DNA of 64,000 bases from Phyllostachys edulis (taxonomy: Eukaryota; Streptophyta; Magnoliopsida; Poales; Poaceae). Each line of letters starts with the position of its first letter. The first letter of the stretch is position 1. Under the pieces are notes generated by a model. It was not told the DNA's origin. It saw only the letters and a program-made list of their open reading frames with translations, and searched no databases. Positions 57,878 through 64,000 of the stretch are shown here, one piece after another. The position numbers and the translations under genes are program-made. Location: NCBI GenBank assembly GCA_036346405.1, contig CM070568.1, forward strand, positions 30,663,072-30,727,071, in the 5' to 3' direction.

Positions 57878-58988
57878 CGCAGCTATGCTATGTATCGAGC
57901 GAGCGATGCTGAGCTCGTCTCTGCAATTACATCTTATTTATAGCGTACGTAGCAGTGGTCAGTGGGAGACAGGAGGAGAAAGACGCGTGAGGGGATGCGC
58001 ACGGCAATGCATGCGTGCTGCGTGGATGGCCACGTACGCGCGCCAAGTTGGCGGGAAGCTTCCGTTCCGGTGCAGCGCTGTGCTGTCACAGTGTCACGTA
58101 ATCAATTAGAATGGGTTATGTAAAAATTATATCATTAACCGAGTTTTTCGAGTCCAGCGACATGCAAAGTGCTCATGTCTAGCTACGCCTGAGCATCTCC
58201 AGCACACCGCCTTTCGTGTTGTGTTGACACCAAAGTCAGGTCTCAAAAAAATGGAAAAGAGAAAGGACTTACATTTTGAGGGGTAGTGGGCTAGTGCTGC
58301 TTAAGCCACACAGGAGTTGCCGCCTTGCTTGTGACTATGCATGGGCCAAGGTTCTCGGGGTGTTTTGGCCAACAAAGTATGATTGATCATCACAACGAGT
58401 TTTTGGCTTATTTAGTATCTTTTTTAAGCAAAATAGTAAAAATAGCAGACTGGGTTAGTGGCAGACCGCTTGCCGCCGGATAGGTACCACGCTCTAGATC
58501 CGCTGCAAGTGACCTACTGCGGTGTTTTCGCACTATAAAAATGCTACTTTTGCCGTTTCATTCTTAAAAGGCTCTTTTTGCTATTCTACTTAAAAACGTA
58601 CTAAATAAACCAAAAACTCTCCCAGCAACCATACAAGGATACCATTACCAGGTGCATTTCTCTAGGCAGTTATATACTATAGCGAATATGCAGACCACAC
58701 GCGTGCGTCCACTGCCCACGCCGGGGAATTTTGTTGCAGGGTGCCTAGCAACATACATCCAGTTTCTTGTCACTCACTGACGTCCCCACTTGCAATGCAA
58801 AAATTGAAAGGACAGTATTGCTCAATCATTCTCTTCTTTTTCTGCCAACTTTAATTCGACGGGAAATCCATCATAATATTCCATCTAGAGTCTAGACTCT
58901 GATCCAAAAGAATCGACTGTGATTAACGTGACAGGTTGGTCCAGCTTCTACGTTCCAATGAGCTTTTCCTCTTGTCATTTAAACATAG
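57878..58988. repeat. Host promoter segment, copy 3 (uninterrupted)
   Basis: It is the upstream region of the minus-strand gene. It matches 11430-11874, 14569-14897 and 24405-24719 of copy 2 in order, and its first part matches copy 1. It holds the single empty-site versions of the 9-bp and 11-bp TSDs of the two Mutator-like elements. Homology with copy 2 ends just before CTAG at 58989. Confidence 0.9.
57935..57942 (-). promoter_or_regulatory. TATA box of the minus-strand gene
   Basis: TATAAATA on the minus strand, about 110 bp upstream of the ATG at 57827, which is a usual distance for a plant TATA box with a short 5' UTR. It is conserved as TATAAATG in copy 2 (near 11491-11498). Confidence 0.65.
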
Positions 58989-59499
58989 CTAGATGTTTAA
59001 CCCGCGCCAGCCAAATGGCACCGATGCTGGTGTTTTATGTGGAGGGGGTTTGTGTGGCAAGGGCCCATACCAAAAAATTGAAGTAGGAAAAAACGGATAA
59101 TCGTACTCAGACTATATGTTTCTGAGAAAGGGTCTACAAAACAAGCAAACTAATATGGTTATTTAACGGAAGAAATATCTATTTTTCCTAATTAAAACAT
59201 CCTACCACCCCAGTAACACTATACAAGAAACAACTATCGGCTAAAGAGGTAGGAGTTAAAGAAATTTGGAATGGAATAATAGAAACTGTACTTACCTAAG
59301 CTCTGCATACGTGGACATCCATGCTGGAATTGGTCTTCTCTAGGTCCTCATGTATGTACTCTATGTCAACTGGAACTATCTTGACCAAATTTTTTTTTGT
59401 AGGAGCTTATAAACGTAATAAAAAATAGCGAAAGGAAATTTGCAAGCTATGAGTTTTCCATCATACATGAGAGCAGGCTATCCATAATTTCGTGTAGAT
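58989..59499. other. Unassigned DNA, possible Helitron 3' end
   Basis: On the minus strand it ends GCGCGGGTTAAACATCTAG at 58989, similar to a Helitron 3' end, at the same base where copy 2 breaks into Helitron 1. The host base after CTAG is C rather than T and no 5' end was found. AT-rich, no gene seen. Confidence 0.35.
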
Positions 59500-59518
59500 C
59501 ACTACTACAGAAAAGATC

Positions 59519-59756
59519 TTCACAGACAGTTCAAAAACGTCATTATGGACGGTTTCGTGAGCCGTCTGAGTTTATGGGTCAGTAATGACATGAGGTCATC
59601 ACAGACGGTTTTCGAACCGTCTGTGATGCATACTATCACAGATGGTTATTAACTCAAAACCGTCTGTGATAGTCGACTATCACATACAGTTTATAGATAA
59701 AACCGTCTATGATACATCAGCTATCACAGACGGTTTCATCCACAAACCGTATGTGA
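59519..59756. repeat. CACTA left subterminal repeats
   Basis: At least eight copies of a TCACAGACGGTT-type unit in alternating orientation, often as palindromes such as ACGGTTTTCGAACCGT. These are the expected TnpA binding arrays. Confidence 0.9.
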
Positions 59757-60012
59757 TATTCGTTTGTATTGCTAAATCTAATTCTGTTTATTGGCTAGTC
59801 TCAGGAAATGCTAGCCATGCCCTCTGAAACAAGCTGAAACACAACAAGTAAATGTATATATCCAATTCACATTCATTTCAGAAACAAGCACATCCAATTC
59901 ACATTTATTTCAAAAACAAGCACATCCAATTCACAAATCAATTAACTAAAATTAACCATTCATGTACATTTACACACATGGACCATTAAGTTCAATCTTA
60001 TCACAATCAAGT

Positions 60013-60880
60013 TCAATCTATATTGTGGAACTTCCCATCTGGATTTATGACCTCACGGTTCAAGAATGACACAAACTGTTCTCGAATTTGTATGAGCGAT
60101 GCTCGCAACCTGTCACTAGGAAGATTAAATTTGTGCTTATATAAATTGGTAAGTATGAAATAATTATTACAAGATTGACAAACCTGAGGATCATTGGTTA
60201 TCGTGGAACCGACGAGTAGTTCCATGTTGTGGCAAACATAGTATCCACAGAGGTCGAAGGCCGGCGACTGCTGATGGCACTGCAAAAATAGAATTGATTA
60301 GTTCGAGAGGCATTACTATGAAGTGTTATATAGGATTAATATGTACTAGCGAATACCAGGAATTTTAGATCGTGTCGCAATGTCCCCCTGCATATCCCTC
60401 CTTTTGCAAAGTACATCTTGAACGACTTATGTGATTCAAAGAACTTAGCCTTAGCCATTGCAAAGGAAGGAAAGATTGTACAATAGAGTTATATATGGAG
60501 GAAATGTGTTTACCCATCGATTAATTGTCAGACAATTGTGAAGTCATGTGTGGCCCTCTTTAGGGAATCTAGATATATTACATTGTTCCGTTTTGGTATA
60601 ATTACAATTAGAATTCAGTGGAACCTACACAAGTATGTCGCCATAGTCATTAAACCTAAATTCGTGTTGCTTAAAAGTACAAATCAACAAGTATAGCCAC
60701 TAGTGCAGCATTTACTCCTGGTTGTAGGGCAAAAGTATGAATTCCTTGTCGCGGTGAGCCAGCAATGACTCCGCCATGTAATCCTCGACAAATTTTGAAT
60801 TCGCCGTGATGGTTTGCCAGGAGACCAAGTATGGGTTGAGAAACCTATCGGTGAATTCCTTACTTGGGCTTGAGAACTCA

Positions 60881-60950
<70 letters not shown>

Positions 60951-63110
60951 CAAGGAGTTATATATATAGCAAGGAGTTAAAAACAGTTATCAGTATTACA
61001 TGAATGCTGACCGTAATTGTACACACTTACAGTGTCCAGCATCACATGAGTGAGACGTCGAGGGCACCGAGGTTGAAGAGAAAGAACAAGTCTTCTAAGG
61101 TCACCGTGAAGACACGGTCTTGATGGTCGTGTTTAAGATGATCCTTCTTGAACTTGACGGTGATACCCGAGTGCCATTGTTCATCCATCTTGTTGGCCTA
61201 TTCCATGTACCATGTATGCAATCTCGTGCAAGCCATTCCTACGGTAGGGTGGCGCTCTACATTCTTGACCAACGGCTCGCCTAGCACGAATTTTCAGACC
61301 AACAGCAAGAAGGGGATATCAAAACAGGAGTCGACTGTCTTCGATTTGCCCTTGCTATCTCGTGTTTTAGAGGTCGACTTCACGAGAGTCGACCGAGCAT
61401 GAGGTGTAGATGCATGTGATGCACCGGGTCCTTACTGCTCCGGTGCAGGTAGCTCCCGTGGACTTGACACCGTTGCAGCACATTCCTGTGAAATTGACAC
61501 CAGAGCAGGTAGCTCCAGGCAGATGTCCCTCTTGGGCCACTAGATGAATGTTCCAATGGCTTGCCCTAGAGTCAAGACCTCGTCGTCTGGGGGAATCTGC
61601 AGCGGGACGACAGCGAAATTGTCATAAACACCGTCCACATTCACTTTTGCGAAACCCGACATTGGATTTACACCGTGCACCAAAGCCCCGACACAGGATG
61701 GATACACCTGGCCCCAAGCAGCATCTAGAGCAACGAAGGCAAATCTCACTTGGAGCTTGCACTTCATCACCACCTACATAACGATACAAAATTAGCTACT
61801 CCAACAGGCTTATCAATGGATCGAGCATTCCAGAGATAATAATTATTACCAGGATGTCATCGACAGGAAATCTATCATCGCCTTTTGGAGTAGGGTTAGG
61901 GTTGGACACGCAGCTACTCGGAAGTTTGGGGGACTAGCTAGCACAGTAGGGGTAGGGGCTTGCAACTGATTTTCCCTAAGCCTTTCCTCAAGGCTCTCCA
62001 TCAGCTGTCGCGTCTTAGATCTGACGTGATCATTGATCTCATCTCTGATGGATTCAGTGATCTCATCTCTGTGGGATTCACGAATCTCCTCTCGTAGAAT
62101 TGCATCGTGCTCGGCTTTGGCTCTCTTCCTACTCCGGTACGCCCCGGAGTCTTGTGCGAATCCATATTTCCATGGAACATAAACACCAAGGCCACTTGTG
62201 CGATCCAGATGCTCCTTGTTTCCTAGGGCTTTGGAGAGCATATCTCTCTCCCTGACTGCTTGGAATGAGCCTTGGGAAGATTGTGCACTCAGCATTCCCT
62301 GCAATAGCCCAACATATCATTTCACTTCCTATGAAGTTATAGAGTAATTACAAACTAGGTAGTTCGATATCTTACCAGGCACTAGGACACTTCCTCGTCT
62401 GCGGGGTTTGGACAGGAGATATTGGTCCTGGAAGACACGGCAGCTAACCTCACTCTTAGCCACTGTCGGGCGCGCTTGTTAGGGATCTCGGCAAATGGTG
62501 GAGAGGCATTTGAAAGGTTTTCCTGCTGGTCCTGATCCCTCCATTGCGGGAGTTTACCTGCATACCCAGCGGTGCCGAGTTTGTGGAGGTGCGTGTTTTT
62601 TGCCTAGAGGGCCCTGTGTGCCACACTTTCACTCCTAAAATCATCTATCGTCTTCTTCGCCATAAATTCTTCCTAGTACTCTTCCAAGAACGGATACTTG
62701 TGGAAGGGCCTCAGATCCTTCTCCACGTAGTTCTTGACAAGCGTGCTCTTCAAGTTCTTACACGCTTTGCATGCCTGTAGCAACGCGTGTCGTTGCACGG
62801 AGTCCCGGTGTTGTTCCGGGATCTCGAACGATTTGAAAATATCTGTCAGCGGCTCATCTTTCTGAGCTTTGGTCAAATCTTTTCACGAATCGTAGGTGAT
62901 GTTGACCCGTTCCCATGCAACTATTCTGACCGTTCTCCGGAATACGGACGCTGCTTAGCGAGGATTGATAGGGGTTCCAGACTCATTGACCTCCGTGATG
63001 GTAAATCGGCCCCCAAGCCTTTTCGATATTCCTCTACCGCGCTTGGATATTCCAGAGGACGGCGCATCAGGCACATGAGGCAATGATGACGAAGAATGAG
63101 CAAAAGACAT
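60013..63110 (-). pseudogene. CACTA TnpA-like gene with Ulp1-like C-terminal domain
   Basis: The start MSFAHSSSSLPHVPDAPSSG is at 63110, then RLGGRFTITEVNESGTPIN. IPEQHRDSVQRHALLQACKA and STLVKNYVEKDLRPFHKY near 62800-62690 are typical of plant En/Spm TnpA-type proteins. ALGNKEHLDRTSGLGVYVPW and YRSRKRAKAEHDAILREE follow (62304-61846), with a coiled coil of RDEI repeats. DDEVLTLGQAIGTFI leads to a stop near 61540 where the frame continues WPKRDICLEL. The C-terminal part has NPYLVSWQTITANSKFVEDY and FILLPYNQ near 60740, then CHQQSPAFDLCGYYVCHNME near 60280: the Gln and Cys pattern of Ulp1-type cysteine peptidases. Several in-frame stops break it. An AT microsatellite lies in one intron. TnpA binds the subterminal repeats; the role of the Ulp1-like part is unknown. 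Confidence 0.8.
60881..60948. repeat. (TG)n(TA)n microsatellite
   Basis: About 6 TG units followed by about 27 TA units, between exon-like parts of the CACTA gene. Confidence 0.97.
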
Positions 63111-63523
63111 CTTCACAAGAAATAGAAGTTCTGACACGCATGAACATATTATCATAAGATTCGATCTCTATGTGTATGGGTATACACACCAATTAATAAA
63201 TAATTGGGATATGTAGGGAATAAATTAGGACCAATACAATGACACAATTGACATATAAACATGTAAATCCTCCAAGTCATTTATTTAATATTTTTATATT
63301 GCTCTCAGAGGTAGAGTAAGCATTCCAATTAGAGCTCAAGTTCAAACCCGATTATCAAAATAATTTCAGCACAAGACTATTATCATCACAGAGTATTCAT
63401 CTCAAGCCCACCGCACCACATTGCAATATAGTCTAGTACGTAGCAGTATCAAAACAAATACCATATGAATCACTGACTAGAACAAATACAAATTCCTAAA
63501 ACAAGTACAACACCTCATAGTAC

Positions 63524-63934
63524 TCAGTGTTTGAACCAGATACTAGCGCAATTACCATGACAGCATGATAGATTATTGATAGAAAGAGTGAGGGAAAGGG
63601 GCGTTGGGGTCGACAACTCGGCATTGGTTACCTCTGGGCATCGAGGAGAAGGACGAGTAGGGAGCAGTACCGGAGCAGCAGGGCGGCGTCGAAGGGGAGG
63701 TGCGCCGGGCTCGAGGGAGGAGGAGGCGACGCGTGCTCGGGGAGGAGGCGACGGGCTCGGGGGATGAGGAGGCAATGTGTGCTCGTGCTCGGAGAGGAGG
63801 CGGCGGGCTCGGGGGAAGAGGCGTGCCGGGCTTGAGGAGGAGGCGGCGTCGAGGACGGCGGCGACGGGCTTGGGGAAGGATGGAGAGTTGAGAGAGTTGA
63901 GAAACTTAATCGTTTGAGTGGGAGAAGCGGGCAA
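63524..63934 (-). other. GC-rich leader region of the CACTA gene
   Basis: A 136-codon minus-strand frame rich in Pro, Ser, Ala and Arg lies between the right subterminal repeats and the TnpA start. GC-rich untranslated or first-exon regions here are usual for grass CACTA elements. GAGGAGGCG-type units repeat irregularly. No domain recognised; it may be the 5' UTR. Confidence 0.4.
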
Positions 63935-63967
63935 ACCCTAGAGTCCGAATATAAGTAGGATTGGACA

Positions 63968-64000
63968 TCACAGACGGTTCTAAAGTAGAACCGTCTGTGA
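63968..64000. repeat. CACTA right subterminal repeat (cut by window end)
   Basis: TCACAGACGGTTCTA and TAGAACCGTCTGTGA form a palindrome of the same unit as at the left end. Confidence 0.9.

Larger units (their letters stand above)
59500..64000 (-). mobile_element. CACTA (En/Spm) element, right end outside the window
   Basis: The left terminus CACTACTACAGAAAAG starts at 59500. Subterminal arrays of TCACAGACGGTT and its reverse AACCGTCTGTGA lie at 59519-59756 and again at 63968-64000. The internal gene on the minus strand is a TnpA-like protein with an Ulp1-like domain. No TNP2 (DDE) transposase gene is visible, so this is probably a non-autonomous derivative. The last bases of the window are still subterminal repeats, so the end should lie close beyond. 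Confidence 0.93.

Overview
The window looks like intergenic DNA from a large, repeat-rich grass (Poaceae) genome. Every recognisable gene family is a plant one: CDC6, MuDR/MURA, plant mobile domain, SIRE/Maximus-type Copia, CACTA TnpA with an Ulp1-like domain, Tourist and hAT MITEs, and gene-capturing Helitrons. I cannot name the species. No prokaryotic, organellar, rRNA or tRNA genes were seen. Most of the 64 kb is transposons nested inside one another. Element ends were set from target-site duplications (TSDs), terminal motifs and comparison of paralogous copies, all read by eye.

Layout. 1-425: copy 1 of a host promoter-like segment. 430-9801: remnant of a retroelement internal region, split by a 4.4 kb solo LTR (584-9462) that carries a second 4.5 kb solo LTR (4437-8935). 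9802-11429: an LTR. 11430-24719: copy 2 of the host segment, cut by a 2.7 kb Mutator-like element (11875-14568, Pack-MULE candidate) and a 9.5 kb MuDR-like element (14898-24404) with broken transposase and plant-mobile-domain genes. 24720 to about 29627: a Helitron carrying eight consecutive exons of a CDC6-type AAA+ gene. 29985-42944: a second LTR of the 9802 family, split by an 11.26 kb SIRE/Maximus-type Copia element (30468-41727). 43525-43944: two adjacent MITEs. About 44640-48863: a chromovirus 3' fragment plus its LTR. 49063-56822: a solo LTR with a 4.7 kb Helitron inside. 56828-57942: the only host gene candidate, a small frameshifted membrane-protein gene on the minus strand, with a duplicated 3' end and a TATA box. 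57878-58988: copy 3 of the promoter segment, the uninterrupted reference for copy 2. 59500-64000+: a CACTA element with a degenerate TnpA/Ulp1-like gene; its right end lies beyond the window.

How it fits together. The host locus seems to be the small gene at 57.3-57.8 kb and about 1.1 kb upstream of it. That upstream DNA exists in three copies. Copy 3 gives a near-exact empty-site reference for the two Mutator-like insertions in copy 2, so their borders and TSDs are well fixed. No transposon gene here looks fully functional: MURA, PMD, Copia gag-pol, the env-like ORF and the CACTA gene all carry stops or frameshifts. The CDC6 fragment is the exception in keeping an open spliced frame, although residues of its Walker B and sensor-2 motifs are changed.
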